Below, piece after piece: positions 7,952-16,379 of a stretch of DNA of 56,196 nucleotides. A model generated the notes under the pieces. That model was given only the letters and a program-made list of their open reading frames with translations. It was not told where the DNA came from and made no database searches. The stretch is taken from positions 1 through 56,196 of the forward strand of contig JAFSKG010000034.1 in assembly GCA_017449075.1 (NCBI GenBank). The letters run 5' to 3'. The stretch is from Lachnospiraceae bacterium. GTDB lineage: Bacteria > Bacillota > Clostridia > Lachnospirales > Lachnospiraceae. Made by a program: the position numbers and the translations under genes. Within the stretch, counting starts at the first letter, position 1; each line of letters opens with the position of its first letter.

Positions 7952-8740
7952 TTAATCATATTTTTGAAGAAATCTTTTTGTTCTTTCTTTTTGTGGATTT
8001 GTAATTAGATCATACGCCTTACCTTCTTCTACAACTACTCCATTGTCCATAAATACAACTCTATCAGCAACATCTCTTGCAAAATTCATCTCATGAGTGA
8101 CAATAACCATAGTTCTTTTTTCACTCGCAAGTTCTTTAATTACTTTCAAAATTTCCGATGTCAATTCTGGATCAAGTGCAGAAGTCGGTTCATCAAAATA
8201 AATAATTTTTGGCTCGAGACAAAGTGCTCTTGCAATTGCAACCCTTTGTTGCTGACCACCAGACAATTCACACGGATAACTATTTGTCTTATGCTCAAGC
8301 CCCATTTTTTTTAAATAATAAATTGCTTTTTCTTTTACTTCATTTATATCTTTTTTTTGTACAGATATTGGAGCATCCATTACATTTTTAAGAACAGTCC
8401 AATGTGGAAATAAATTGAAATTTTGAAAAACAAGCCCAAAATAGCTCTTTATTCTAACTAACTCTTTATTTTTATTTAGAGCATCAATTGATAATTCTTT
8501 CTGCCCAATGTATCTGGCAATTCCATCTTCACTAGTAACAATTTTTTCATTAAGATACGACATCTCTCCGCAATCCATATATTCGAGAAATGTACAAATT
8601 CTAAGTAAAGTTGTTTTCCCACTACCGCTTGAACCTATGATTGCTACAACTTCTCCCTCATTGACCTTAATATTGATATCGTCTAATACTTTTATTCCAT
8701 TGAAGTTTTTTTTGCAATTTTTAATTTCAAATAAACTCAT
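7952..8740 (-). CDS. Polar amino acid ABC transporter, ATP-binding protein (GlnQ/HisP-like)
   Basis: 262 residues from the ATG at 8740; an upstream in-frame TTG at 8791 would add 17 hydrophobic residues not found in the family. Walker A 'GSSGSGKTTLLR', Q-loop 'LVFQNFNLFPHWTVLKN', signature 'LSGGQQQRVAIARAL', Walker B 'IIYFDEPTSALDPEL' and switch 'VTHEM' are all intact. A short insertion, 'EDGIARYIGQKELSIDALNKN', lies between Walker A and the Q-loop. The ATG follows the permease stop by one base and has no strong ribosome site, which suggests translational coupling. Confidence 0.93.
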   Translation of the reverse strand: MSLFEIKNCKKNFNGIKVLDDINIKVNEGEVVAIIGSSGSGKTTLLRICTFLEYMDCGEMSYLNEKIVTSEDGIARYIGQKELSIDALNKNKELVRIKSYFGLVFQNFNLFPHWTVLKNVMDAPISVQKKDINEVKEKAIYYLKKMGLEHKTNSYPCELSGGQQQRVAIARALCLEPKIIYFDEPTSALDPELTSEILKVIKELASEKRTMVIVTHEMNFARDVADRVVFMDNGVVVEEGKAYDLITNPQKERTKRFLQKYD

Positions 8741-8741
8741 A

Positions 8742-9395
8742 TTAACTATAATAATTAAAACTAAGTTCAATTTTTTCCATAATAAATGCAACTAAATAAT
8801 TAAATATATAATAAAATACTCCTGCAACAAAAAGAGGTACAATAGTTGTCTTAGCCGCAGCTATTTGTTTTGCTACAGTAAACATCTCAGTATAAGTAAC
8901 TACAAATGCTAATGATGTATCTTTTACTAAAGTAATAATTTCATTTGTAACAGGAGGTATAACTCTCTTAACCATCTGGGGGAAAATAATTTTCCAAAAT
9001 GTTTGTGACTTTGAGTAACCAAGTACAGCCGCTGCCTCATATTGACCATTTGGTATACTTTGTATTCCTCCTCTATATATCTCTGCAAAATATGCCGCAT
9101 AATTAATTGAAAAACCTATGATAATTGCTGGTACTCTCCATGCAAGACCAAAAGAAACTCCAAATATATAATATGGTCCAAAATACCACATTATAAGTTG
9201 TAACATAAGCGGAGTTCCTCTAAGTATTGATATAAGTGTTCCAGCAAAGATACTGAGTGGTTTAAATTTTGACATTCTAGCAAAAGTAATTAGCAGACCA
9301 AGCGGCAAAGAAAATATAATCGTCGAAAAGAAAATTATACATGTTGCCCCTGCTCCGCTAAATACTTTTAAAATTATATCTTGGATATTAATCAT
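8742..9395 (-). CDS. Polar amino acid ABC transporter, permease
   Basis: 217 residues with about five membrane segments, the normal size for HisM/GlnP-type permeases. It shows 'LISILRGTPLMLQL' and the EAA loop 'AAAVLGYSKSQTFWKIIFPQ', which contacts the ATPase, and 'INYAAYFAEIYRGGIQSI'. A single permease gene suggests a homodimeric channel. It starts on the last base of the binding-protein stop region, so translation is coupled. Confidence 0.93.
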   Translation of the reverse strand: MINIQDIILKVFSGAGATCIIFFSTIIFSLPLGLLITFARMSKFKPLSIFAGTLISILRGTPLMLQLIMWYFGPYYIFGVSFGLAWRVPAIIIGFSINYAAYFAEIYRGGIQSIPNGQYEAAAVLGYSKSQTFWKIIFPQMVKRVIPPVTNEIITLVKDTSLAFVVTYTEMFTVAKQIAAAKTTIVPLFVAGVFYYIFNYLVAFIMEKIELSFNYYS

Positions 9396-10228
9396 TATTT
9401 AACATAATCTCCAAGGCAAATCATATCTGGTAAAGAATAATCAGCATACTGATTTGCAATCTTAAGGAATGTGCCATCTTTCCACATCTCAGAAACTACC
9501 TTTTGAACTTCATCCCTAAGAACTGTATTACCTTTTTTAAATCCAATAGCATATTGCTCGCTTGATAAATTCTCGCTTAATTGAACAAACTTACCATTTG
9601 ATGAATTAAGGTGGAATTTAGCTACGCCAATATCAACTGCGAGACAATCTATCATACCAGACTCAAGATTCATAAATCCACTATTATAATCTGGACATTG
9701 TTCAAGCTTTTTAAACGACTTAGTTAATTCAGCATTCTCTTCATCCTCTAGAGCTGTCATAGCTGAAGAGCCAGCTTGTCCCATAACAACTTTACCTGCT
9801 AAATCAGATTTCTTTTCTATTCCAGATCCGCTTTTTACTACTAATACTATAGAGTTATCGACATACGGAAATGTCCATGTATAATCATTTTCTCTACCAG
9901 TAACTGTAAATCCGTTCCAAATACAATCAATGTTTCCAGAATTAAGCTCTAGATCTTTAGAATCCCAATCAATCGGCTGAGCAACAAACTCATAACCTGC
10001 TCTCTTACAAAACTCAGCAGCCAAGTCAAGGTCAAAACCTTTATAACTTCCATCATCAGCTACAAAGCCATATGGTGGATATTCAGCATCAAATCCAACA
10101 ACAAACTTTTTTACTGTTGGAACTGCTGTAGCACTTTCTGTGTTTTGCACAGTTTCAGCTTTATTTCCACAAGCTATTAATAATGCACTAATTATTAATA
10201 ATGAGAACAATGTTTTTAAGATTTTCAT
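9395..10228 (-). CDS. Polar amino acid ABC transporter, substrate-binding lipoprotein
   Basis: 277 residues. The signal peptide has lipobox 'LIAC', then a bacterial extracellular solute-binding family 3 domain: 'FVVGFDAEYPPYGFVADDGSYKGFDLDLAAEF', 'CIWNGFTVTGRE' and 'VVMGQAGSSAM'. The Asp in 'GFDLDLA' and Arg in 'TGRE' are the usual ligands for the amino acid alpha groups. The exact amino acid cannot be deduced. A strong ribosome site (GGAGG) precedes the ATG. It lies 17 bp behind yerC, so both are likely in one transcript. Confidence 0.93.
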   Translation of the reverse strand: MKILKTLFSLLIISALLIACGNKAETVQNTESATAVPTVKKFVVGFDAEYPPYGFVADDGSYKGFDLDLAAEFCKRAGYEFVAQPIDWDSKDLELNSGNIDCIWNGFTVTGRENDYTWTFPYVDNSIVLVVKSGSGIEKKSDLAGKVVMGQAGSSAMTALEDEENAELTKSFKKLEQCPDYNSGFMNLESGMIDCLAVDIGVAKFHLNSSNGKFVQLSENLSSEQYAIGFKKGNTVLRDEVQKVVSEMWKDGTFLKIANQYADYSLPDMICLGDYVK

Positions 10229-10245
10229 ATGAATTCCTCCAAAAT

Positions 10246-10527
10246 TTACTTATTTTTTTCTATGGCTTTTTTATAGCCACCTGTTCCATAGTTTAATGCT
10301 TTACTTACCCTGCTTAGAGTTGCTGTACTTAGTCCTATCTTTTCAATTATTTCTTTGTAGCTGAGACCCTTATTAAGCATTTTTGCCGCCTCAAGCCTTT
10401 TAGACATATCTATAATTTCTTTAATTGTGCACACATCTTCAAAGAAATCATAGCAATCTGCCTTTGTTTTTAAATTAACAATTGTGTCCATTAACTTTTC
10501 AGTCAATTCATTATGAAAGCTTCCCAA
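10246..10527 (-). CDS. yerC: YerC/YecD-family TrpR-like transcriptional regulator
   Basis: 93 residues, all-helical, resembling Trp repressor. The C-terminal helix-turn-helix is visible at 'EAAKMLNKGLSYKEIIEKIGLSTATLSRVSKALNYG'. Firmicute YerC-type proteins belong to this family, and their ligands are not well defined. The start is a TTG (10527-10525) with GAGGT seven bases upstream. It is the first gene of a four-gene unit with the amino acid ABC transporter, so it probably controls that operon. Its own promoter contains a perfect 18-bp palindrome. Confidence 0.88.
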   Translation of the reverse strand: MGSFHNELTEKLMDTIVNLKTKADCYDFFEDVCTIKEIIDMSKRLEAAKMLNKGLSYKEIIEKIGLSTATLSRVSKALNYGTGGYKKAIEKNK

Positions 10528-10560
10528 TTTTAATACCTCATACCGATTTACTTGTTTATC

Positions 10561-10589
10561 ATTTTATCACTTTATTATAATAAAGTCAA
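10561..10589 (-). promoter_or_regulatory. yerC-operon promoter with a perfect 18-bp palindromic operator candidate
   Basis: Minus strand: TTGACT (10589-10584), 17 bp, TAAAAT (10566-10561). The spacer is almost filled by the perfect palindrome ACTTTATTATAATAAAGT (10569-10586), which also overlaps the -35. A dimeric helix-turn-helix protein bound there would block RNA polymerase. The natural candidate is YerC itself, encoded about 25 bp downstream. Binding is inferred. Confidence 0.65.
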
Positions 10590-10599
10590 GAAGTATTTT

Positions 10600-10627
10600 A
10601 AATGGGTTATACATCTATAACCCATTA
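10600..10627 (-). terminator. Hairpin behind fhs, weak intrinsic terminator
   Basis: A 10-bp perfect stem, ATGGGTTATA (10602-10611) with TATAACCCAT (10616-10625), loop CATC. It lies 22 bp after the fhs stop in the direction of transcription. The following minus-strand sequence (TTAAAATACT) is only moderately T-rich, so termination may be partial. Flanking A/T pairs extend the stem slightly. Confidence 0.55.
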
Positions 10628-10647
10628 AATCCTATAATTATATAAAA

Positions 10648-12384
10648 TTAGAATATCCCAATAATATTACCATTTTTGTCAAGATCAATCTTTTCAGCTG
10701 AAGGTACTTTTGGAAGACCTGGCATAGTCATTATATCACCAGTTAACGCAACTATAAAGCCAGCTCCTGAAGATACCTTAATATTCCTTACAGTAATTTT
10801 AAAACCTTTAGGTGCTCCCAAGAGTTTAGCATTATCAGAAAATGAGTATTGAGTTTTAGCGATGCAAATTGGTAATTCTGAGAATCCAAGTTTATTTAAT
10901 ACTTCAATTTGAAATCTAGCATTATCAGTGAACTCAACTCCATCAGCATGATAAATCTTATTTGCAATACTTAATATCTTATTTTCAATACTGTCTTTCA
11001 AATCATATGAATATGTGAAATTATTTGTATCTGCAGTGTTAATCTGATTTAAAACTTCTTCTGCAAGCAATATGCCTCCATCACCACCTTTTGACCAAAC
11101 TTCAGATAAAATCGCATTTACACCTAAATTCTTACACTGTTTTTCTACTTCGTCTAATTCAATTTTAGTATCAGTTGGAAATGCATTTATCGCAACAACA
11201 CATGGTAAATGATAAACACTTTTAATATTACTTACATGTTGTAATAAATTGGGCAATCCTTCATTTAAAGCTTCAATATTTTCAATACTTAAATCAAACT
11301 TTTTATCATCCAGCTTAAATTTGCTTACATCTTGACCATTATTTTCTAGATGAGAATAACCATGATGCTTTAGTGCCCTAACAGTAGCAACTATGACTAC
11401 GCAAGATGGCTTTAAACCAGCCATACGACATTTAATGTCCAAAAACTTTTCTGCTCCAAGGTCAGCACCGAAACCTGCTTCCGTAACAACAATATCTGAC
11501 AAGGCAAGTGCCGTCTTAGTTGCAATAACAGAATTACAACCGTGAGCAATATTCGCAAATGGACCACCATGAATTATTGCTGGTGTTCCTTCTAATGTTT
11601 GAACAATATTTGGTTTAAACGCATCCTTAAGTAATGCCAAAACTGCACCTGTAGCTTTTATATCATCTACTGTGACTGGCTTATCATCATTTGTATAGGC
11701 AATAATAATTCTTCCAAGTCTTTTTCTTAAATCATCTATGCTATCAGCTAAACAAAATACTGCCATTATTTCTGAAGCAACTGTTATATCAAAACTATCC
11801 TTTCTTTCAATACCATTTTTATCCGATCCTTGCCCGATAGTTATATGTCGAAGTTCTCTGTCGTTCATGTCAACACATCTATGCCATATAACTTTGCTTT
11901 TATCAATATTTAATGTGTTACCTTGGAATATATGATTATCAAGCATTGCCGCTATCAAATTGTTCGCAGCACCAATTGCGTGGAAATCTCCTGTAAAATG
12001 TAGATTAATATCTTCCATAGGGATAACTTGAGCATACCCACCTCCACAGGCTCCACCTTTAATTCCAAACACTGGTCCAAGTGATGGTTCTCTTAATGCT
12101 ACTGAAACTTTTTTATTTAACTTTTGAAGTGCATCGGCTAAACCAATAGTTGTTGTAGTTTTTCCTTCACCTGCAGGTGTTGGATTAATAGCTGTAACTA
12201 AAACCAAAGGCGTCTTGCTAATTTTTTCAGCATTATTTTTTATGATTTTATCGTAATCATTAATTTTTGCCTTATATTTGCCGTAGAACTCTATGTTTTC
12301 AGTTTCAATGCCAATTTTATTAGCAACTATATCTATGTTTAAAGGTTTAACACTTTGTGCAATTTCAATATCAGATTTATACAT
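10648..12384 (-). CDS. fhs: Formate--tetrahydrofolate ligase
   Basis: 578 residues, slightly longer than the usual 555-560. The enzyme makes 10-formyl-tetrahydrofolate from formate, ATP and tetrahydrofolate in one-carbon metabolism (and in the Wood-Ljungdahl route where present). The P-loop '[18 protein letters not shown]', '[29 protein letters not shown]' and '[19 protein letters not shown]' are strongly conserved, as is the C-terminal '[21 protein letters not shown]'. GGAGG precedes the ATG. It is a single-gene unit with its own promoter. Confidence 0.97.
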   Translation of the reverse strand: MYKSDIEIAQSVKPLNIDIVANKIGIETENIEFYGKYKAKINDYDKIIKNNAEKISKTPLVLVTAINPTPAGEGKTTTTIGLADALQKLNKKVSVALREPSLGPVFGIKGGACGGGYAQVIPMEDINLHFTGDFHAIGAANNLIAAMLDNHIFQGNTLNIDKSKVIWHRCVDMNDRELRHITIGQGSDKNGIERKDSFDITVASEIMAVFCLADSIDDLRKRLGRIIIAYTNDDKPVTVDDIKATGAVLALLKDAFKPNIVQTLEGTPAIIHGGPFANIAHGCNSVIATKTALALSDIVVTEAGFGADLGAEKFLDIKCRMAGLKPSCVVIVATVRALKHHGYSHLENNGQDVSKFKLDDKKFDLSIENIEALNEGLPNLLQHVSNIKSVYHLPCVVAINAFPTDTKIELDEVEKQCKNLGVNAILSEVWSKGGDGGILLAEEVLNQINTADTNNFTYSYDLKDSIENKILSIANKIYHADGVEFTDNARFQIEVLNKLGFSELPICIAKTQYSFSDNAKLLGAPKGFKITVRNIKVSSGAGFIVALTGDIMTMPGLPKVPSAEKIDLDKNGNIIGIF

Positions 12385-12407
12385 ATTTTACCTCCAAAAG
12401 TACTATT

Positions 12408-12436
12408 ATTATACATTAAAAAAGCCGTCTTGTCGA
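12408..12436 (-). promoter_or_regulatory. fhs promoter embedded in the preceding terminator
   Basis: Minus strand: TCGACA (12436-12431), 17 bp, TATAAT (12413-12408). The -10 is perfect and the -35 matches 5 of 6. The -35 lies in the loop and distal arm of the terminator hairpin that ends the ribosomal operon. Confidence 0.65.
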
Positions 12437-12442
12437 CGGCTT
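12415..12442 (-). terminator. Intrinsic terminator of the S10-spc-alpha operon
   Basis: Stem AAGCCGTC (12422-12429) with GACGGCTT (12435-12442), five-base loop, followed on the minus strand by a run of six or more T. It lies 12 bp behind the last gene of the long ribosomal operon. Confidence 0.9.
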
Positions 12443-12454
12443 ATTTTAAATAGT

Positions 12455-12922
12455 TTATTGTGCTTGCGCTGAAGGTGTAGGCATCACATCACTATCGTAT
12501 ATAGTTTGTGAACCAGACGGATTAAAGAAACTTGTGTTTGCTTTTGGGAATCTTGAAAGATCAAAGAACATTGGCAATCCTAATACCTTTCCTTTACCAT
12601 CAGTATTGTAATGAACTCCATCAATGTCATAGCCCGTTGTAACTGCTTCTCCAGTGTCTGCATATACATATAAATTATTATCAATCAAAATTGGTCCTGT
12701 AACCATATTCCCATAGATATCAAAATAATATACTTTTTCATTTATTCCGTCGTCAGAGATTGCTCTCCATCTTTCAGTAACATAATTTCCGCTACCTTCA
12801 CGTAAATCATATCTCCAATTATCACCAACTTTTACCCAACATCCTTTACAAAAACAAAGTTGAGCAGTGAAAACTGAGATTAGCAATATTGATAATAATA
12901 ATACAAGAATCTTATTCTTCAT
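12455..12922 (-). CDS. Secreted protein with cell-wall-binding-type repeats
   Basis: 155 residues with an N-terminal signal peptide ('KILVLLLSILLISVFTAQLC'). The mature part resembles choline-binding/glucan-binding repeats: 'CWVKVGDNWRYD', 'KVYYFDIYGNMVTGPILI' and 'LYVYADTGEAVTTGYDIDGVHY'. The tail is Pro/Ser/Ala-rich. No enzymatic domain is present. It begins 12 bp after rplQ with a clear GAGGAG ribosome site and lies before the terminator, so it is the last gene of the ribosomal operon. The function is unknown; binding to a cell-wall polymer is inferred from the repeats. Confidence 0.75.
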   Translation of the reverse strand: MKNKILVLLLSILLISVFTAQLCFCKGCWVKVGDNWRYDLREGSGNYVTERWRAISDDGINEKVYYFDIYGNMVTGPILIDNNLYVYADTGEAVTTGYDIDGVHYNTDGKGKVLGLPMFFDLSRFPKANTSFFNPSGSQTIYDSDVMPTPSAQAQ

Positions 12923-12934
12923 AATTTCTCCTCA

Positions 12935-13465
12935 TTAAACTAATTCAAAAAGTACTTCCATAGCTTGATCGCCTACTCTTTGACCTATCTTTACTATTCT
13001 AGTGTATCCGCCCTTTCTATCCTTATACTTAGGTGCATATTCATCAAAGAGTTTAGCAACTAAATCAACAGATTTCTTAGTTTTCTTCTTTTTTGGATCA
13101 ATAAATGTAGATGCAGGATATAAAACAGAAAGCATCTTTCTTCTTGCTGCGAGTCTACTAGGTTTATCTTTTTTAATAGTTTTATCAACTATATCATAAA
13201 CTGTTTTCTTCTTGCCATTTACTTCTTCCTTTACTCTGTTGCCATCTTTGTCCTTCTTAGCAACTTTTGCCTTAACTGTTACTGTCTCAAAATTATCTGC
13301 TTCTTTACATGCAAGAGCAATTAGTGGTTCTACCATTTTTCTTGCTTCTTTAGCTCTTGTCTCTGTTGTTTTAATTTTACCATGCATTAAAAGTTGAGTA
13401 GTTATACTTCTAAGCATAGCCTTTCTTTGATTTGTTGTTCTACCTAATTTTCTAACTGTAGCCAT
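12935..13465 (-). CDS. rplQ: 50S ribosomal protein L17, with a mid-protein insertion
   Basis: 176 residues; ordinary L17 has about 115-130. The N-terminal 'RKLGRTTNQRKAMLRSITTQLL' and C-terminal 'GGYTRIVKIGQRVGDQAMEVLFEL' are typical. Between them, at about residues 55-100, lies a Lys-rich insertion ('VAKKDKDGNRVKEEVNGKK'). I recall similar insertions in Lachnospiraceae L17, which fits the suggested taxonomy. It directly follows rpoA, the usual alpha-operon order. Confidence 0.95.
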   Translation of the reverse strand: MATVRKLGRTTNQRKAMLRSITTQLLMHGKIKTTETRAKEARKMVEPLIALACKEADNFETVTVKAKVAKKDKDGNRVKEEVNGKKKTVYDIVDKTIKKDKPSRLAARRKMLSVLYPASTFIDPKKKKTKKSVDLVAKLFDEYAPKYKDRKGGYTRIVKIGQRVGDQAMEVLFELV

Positions 13466-13512
13466 TTCATTATCTCCTTTATAGTGCTTTTTAGACTTAT
13501 CTATAAATTATA

Positions 13513-14481
13513 TTATTCTAAATTGTCAGATAATGGATATCCCAAGTCTGCCAATTTTTGCATTATTTCATCAAGTGACTTTTTACCAAGGTTTCTTACA
13601 TTTACTAATTGTTCTGGTGTCATTCTGGTCAAATCACCTAAAGTATTTATACCTGCTCTCTTTAAGCAGTTATAAGATCTTACTGATAACTCTAACTCTA
13701 GTATGTTCTTAAGTTCTCTCTCATCAATTGTGTTTGAATTAGTATCTTGTTTCTTAATAGTTGGGAAACTTACAATATCTGAAAGATCAATAAATAATTG
13801 TGCATGATCTGAAAGTATCTTAGCAGCAAGTGATACAGCATCCTTTGCTGTAATAGTACCATCAGTTTTTACTTCTAATGTTAATTTATCAAAATCAGTT
13901 TGGTTACCTACACGAGTATTCTCAACTTTCATATTTACTCTTTGTACAGGGTCATATACTGAATCAATAACTATGTACTCTGGACCTTTTGCTTGTTCTT
14001 TATTCTTCTCTGCTGGAACATATCCTCTTCCAGGAGTTATGACAAGCTGCATATTGAGTTTAGCATGTTTTCCAGATAAATGTGCAATAACTAAATCTTT
14101 ATTTACAATTTCTACTTCTGAATCAATTTTAATATCTGAAGCTTTTACAACACCTTCACCTTCAAATGATAGTGTGGCTATTTTCTCTTGATACATTTGA
14201 GCATTATTCTTAAAAGCAATATCTTTTAAGTTCATAATGATTTCAGTAACATCTTCTTTAACCCCATCAATTGTAGAGAATTCGTGAAGAACTCCATCAA
14301 TTTTAATTTGACTTACTGCATATCCCTCAAGTGTTGAAAGCATTATTCTTCTAAGAGAATTACCTAGAGTAGTACCATAACCTCTTTCTAATGGTTCACA
14401 AACAAATCTTGCGAAACTTAAATCGGTTGATTGTTCATCTATTTTAATATTAACGTTTGGCTTCTCAAACATCAGTTCCAC
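13513..14481 (-). CDS. rpoA: DNA-directed RNA polymerase subunit alpha
   Basis: 322 residues. The N-terminal assembly domain shows 'FVCEPLERGYGTTLGNSLRRIMLSTLEGYAV'; the C-terminal domain, which touches UP elements and activators, shows 'LSVRSYNCLKRAGINTLGDL' and 'VRNLGKKSLDEI'. It dimerises to start assembly of RNA polymerase. Gene order rpsD-rpoA-rplQ is the universal alpha operon. A GGAG-type site precedes the ATG. Confidence 0.98.
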   Translation of the reverse strand: MELMFEKPNVNIKIDEQSTDLSFARFVCEPLERGYGTTLGNSLRRIMLSTLEGYAVSQIKIDGVLHEFSTIDGVKEDVTEIIMNLKDIAFKNNAQMYQEKIATLSFEGEGVVKASDIKIDSEVEIVNKDLVIAHLSGKHAKLNMQLVITPGRGYVPAEKNKEQAKGPEYIVIDSVYDPVQRVNMKVENTRVGNQTDFDKLTLEVKTDGTITAKDAVSLAAKILSDHAQLFIDLSDIVSFPTIKKQDTNSNTIDERELKNILELELSVRSYNCLKRAGINTLGDLTRMTPEQLVNVRNLGKKSLDEIMQKLADLGYPLSDNLE

Positions 14482-14525
14482 TCCTTTTTATTAAATTTTT
14501 TAAAATATCAATACTCTATAAACTA

Positions 14526-15122
14526 TTATTTGCTGTATAACTCGACTATCAACATTTCATTTACAGGTACATCAATTTCTTCTCGTGTTGGTAGATTTTT
14601 TATTGTAGCTTTCATATTAGTTACATCTGCATCTATCCAACTAGGAGCAATGCGACCACCAGTGATGTCTACTATTTCTTTATATCTTTTTGTCTCTTTA
14701 GCTTTTTCGTTGATTTCAATTTTATCACCTGCATTTACAAGATAAGATGGTATATTTACTGTCTTGCCATTTACTAATACATGCTTATGACCGACAACTT
14801 GTCTTGCCTCTCTTCTTGTACGAGCAAGTCCCATACGAAATACAACATTGTCAAGTCGTCTCTCAAGTGTAATCATAAGATTTTCACCTGTTTGACCTTT
14901 CATCTTCTCAGCTTTAGCAAAATAATTTCTAAATGGTCTCTCTAAAATTCCATAAATAAATTTTGCTTTTTGTTTTTCTCTAAGTTGTAATCCATATTCA
15001 GATAATTTCTTTCTTTGCTTACCACTTTTATCTTCTTTGATTTTTTTATCTAAACCAAGAACTGCTGGTGATATTCCAAGTGTTCTACATTTTTTAAGAA
15101 CAGGACCTCTATCTACTGCCAT
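14526..15122 (-). CDS. rpsD: 30S ribosomal protein S4
   Basis: 198 residues. S4 binds 16S rRNA early in 30S assembly. The S4 RNA-binding domain is seen at '[31 protein letters not shown]'. The N-terminal region ('[13 protein letters not shown]') lacks the four-Cys zinc knuckle, so this is the zinc-free form. In many bacteria S4 is the repressor of this operon; no S4 leader was identified here. Confidence 0.97.
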   Translation of the reverse strand: MAVDRGPVLKKCRTLGISPAVLGLDKKIKEDKSGKQRKKLSEYGLQLREKQKAKFIYGILERPFRNYFAKAEKMKGQTGENLMITLERRLDNVVFRMGLARTRREARQVVGHKHVLVNGKTVNIPSYLVNAGDKIEINEKAKETKRYKEIVDITGGRIAPSWIDADVTNMKATIKNLPTREEIDVPVNEMLIVELYSK

Positions 15123-15135
15123 ATATTAACCTCCC

Positions 15136-15549
15136 CTATACTCTTCTTCTTTTTGGTGGACGACAACCATTGTGTGGAACTGGTGTTACATCCATGATTG
15201 AAGTAACTTTTAATCCATTCGTCTCTAATGCACGAATAGCTGCCTCACGACCTGTGCCTGGACCTTTTACAAATACATCTACAAACTTAAGTCCATGTAT
15301 AAGAGCTGCCTTTGTGGCAGTTTCAGCTGCGAGCTGTGCAGCATATGGAGTAGATTTCTTTGAACCTTTAAAGCCAAGACCACCAGCACTTGCCCATGAA
15401 AGAGCATTTCCTTGCAAGTCAGTTAACGTTACTATAGTATTGTTAAATGATGCTTGGATGTGTGCCTGTCCGCGTTCAACGTTTTTCTTTACACGCTTCT
15501 TTGTGGCTGTTTTTTTGCCAGAAGCTTTTGCTTGATTATTACTTGCCAT
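15136..15549 (-). CDS. rpsK: 30S ribosomal protein S11
   Basis: 137 residues. It forms part of the 30S platform near the mRNA exit. Typical motifs: '[22 protein letters not shown]', '[18 protein letters not shown]' and the C-terminal '[18 protein letters not shown]'. The N-terminus carries a Lys-rich extension. It lies between rpsM and rpsD as usual. Confidence 0.98.
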   Translation of the reverse strand: MASNNQAKASGKKTATKKRVKKNVERGQAHIQASFNNTIVTLTDLQGNALSWASAGGLGFKGSKKSTPYAAQLAAETATKAALIHGLKFVDVFVKGPGTGREAAIRALETNGLKVTSIMDVTPVPHNGCRPPKRRRV

Positions 15550-15618
15550 TTAAACTAACCTACTTTCTCCTTTATTTCTTCCTGTTTTAAAAACATGAAG
15601 ATTGATTACTTAGTAATA

Positions 15619-15996
15619 TTACTTAGTCTCTTTCTTTTTGTTTGCTACTGTCTTTCTTGGGCCTTTGCATGTTCTTGCATTTGTCTTAGTCTTTTGTCCA
15701 CGACATGGAAGACCTTTTCTATGTCTTACACCTCTGTAGCAACCAACTTCTTTTAAACGCTTGATGTCAAGAGCAACATCACGACGAAGATCACCTTCAA
15801 CTGATACATGTTCTGCGATATAATCAGCTAGCTTTTTAACTTCATCGTCTGTCAAATCTTTTACACGAGTATCAGGATTTACACCTGTGTTCTTCAAGAT
15901 TTCATTTGACTTTGGAACACCTATACCAAAGATATAAGTAAGTCCAATCTCAACACGTTTTTGATTTGGTAAATCAACACCTGCTATACGAGCCAT
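15619..15996 (-). CDS. rpsM: 30S ribosomal protein S13
   Basis: 125 residues. S13 sits at the head of the 30S subunit and contacts P-site tRNA and the 50S subunit. It begins with '[26 protein letters not shown]'; the helix-two-turns-helix and '[22 protein letters not shown]' tail are intact. A strong ribosome site (GGAGG) precedes it. It follows rpmJ by 12 bp. Confidence 0.98.
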   Translation of the reverse strand: MARIAGVDLPNQKRVEIGLTYIFGIGVPKSNEILKNTGVNPDTRVKDLTDDEVKKLADYIAEHVSVEGDLRRDVALDIKRLKEVGCYRGVRHRKGLPCRGQKTKTNARTCKGPRKTVANKKKETK

Positions 15997-16008
15997 TTTT
16001 TCCTCCTA

Positions 16009-16122
16009 TTAACCTTGTCTTTGCTTATGCTTAGGGTTTTCGCAAATTACTCTGATTGAACCCTTTCTTTTAATAATTTTGCATTTTTCACAAATAGGCT
16101 TTACAGATGATCTAACTTTCAT
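16009..16122 (-). CDS. rpmJ: 50S ribosomal protein L36
   Basis: A 37-residue protein that is easily missed. It starts '[16 protein letters not shown]' and ends '[12 protein letters not shown]'. The zinc ligands Cys11, Cys14, Cys27 and His32 are present, so this is the zinc-binding form. It lies between infA and rpsM, its standard place. AAAGGAGAG precedes the ATG at good spacing. Confidence 0.97.
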   Translation of the reverse strand: MKVRSSVKPICEKCKIIKRKGSIRVICENPKHKQRQG

Positions 16123-16139
16123 ATTAGACTCTCCTTTCG

Positions 16140-16358
16140 TTATTTGTCTCTCCAAATGATACGACCCTTCGATAAATCGTATGGAGATAATTCAATAGTT
16201 ACCTTATCACCTGGAAGAATTTTAATATAATTCATACGAAGTTTTCCAGAGATATGGGCGAGAACTTTATGTTTGTTCTCAAGTTCAACTTCAAACATTG
16301 CGTTTGGAAGTTTTTCTAAAACAGTTCCTGTAATTTCAATTACGTCAGATTTTGACAT
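16140..16358 (-). CDS. infA: Translation initiation factor IF-1
   Basis: 72 residues, a single S1/OB-fold domain that occupies the ribosomal A site during initiation. Conserved blocks: '[24 protein letters not shown]', '[22 protein letters not shown]' and '[11 protein letters not shown]'. No separate KOW-type gene lies between map and infA, unlike some Firmicutes. Confidence 0.98.
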   Translation of the reverse strand: MSKSDVIEITGTVLEKLPNAMFEVELENKHKVLAHISGKLRMNYIKILPGDKVTIELSPYDLSKGRIIWRDK

Positions 16359-16379
16359 TAAATACCTCTTTTTAGTTTT

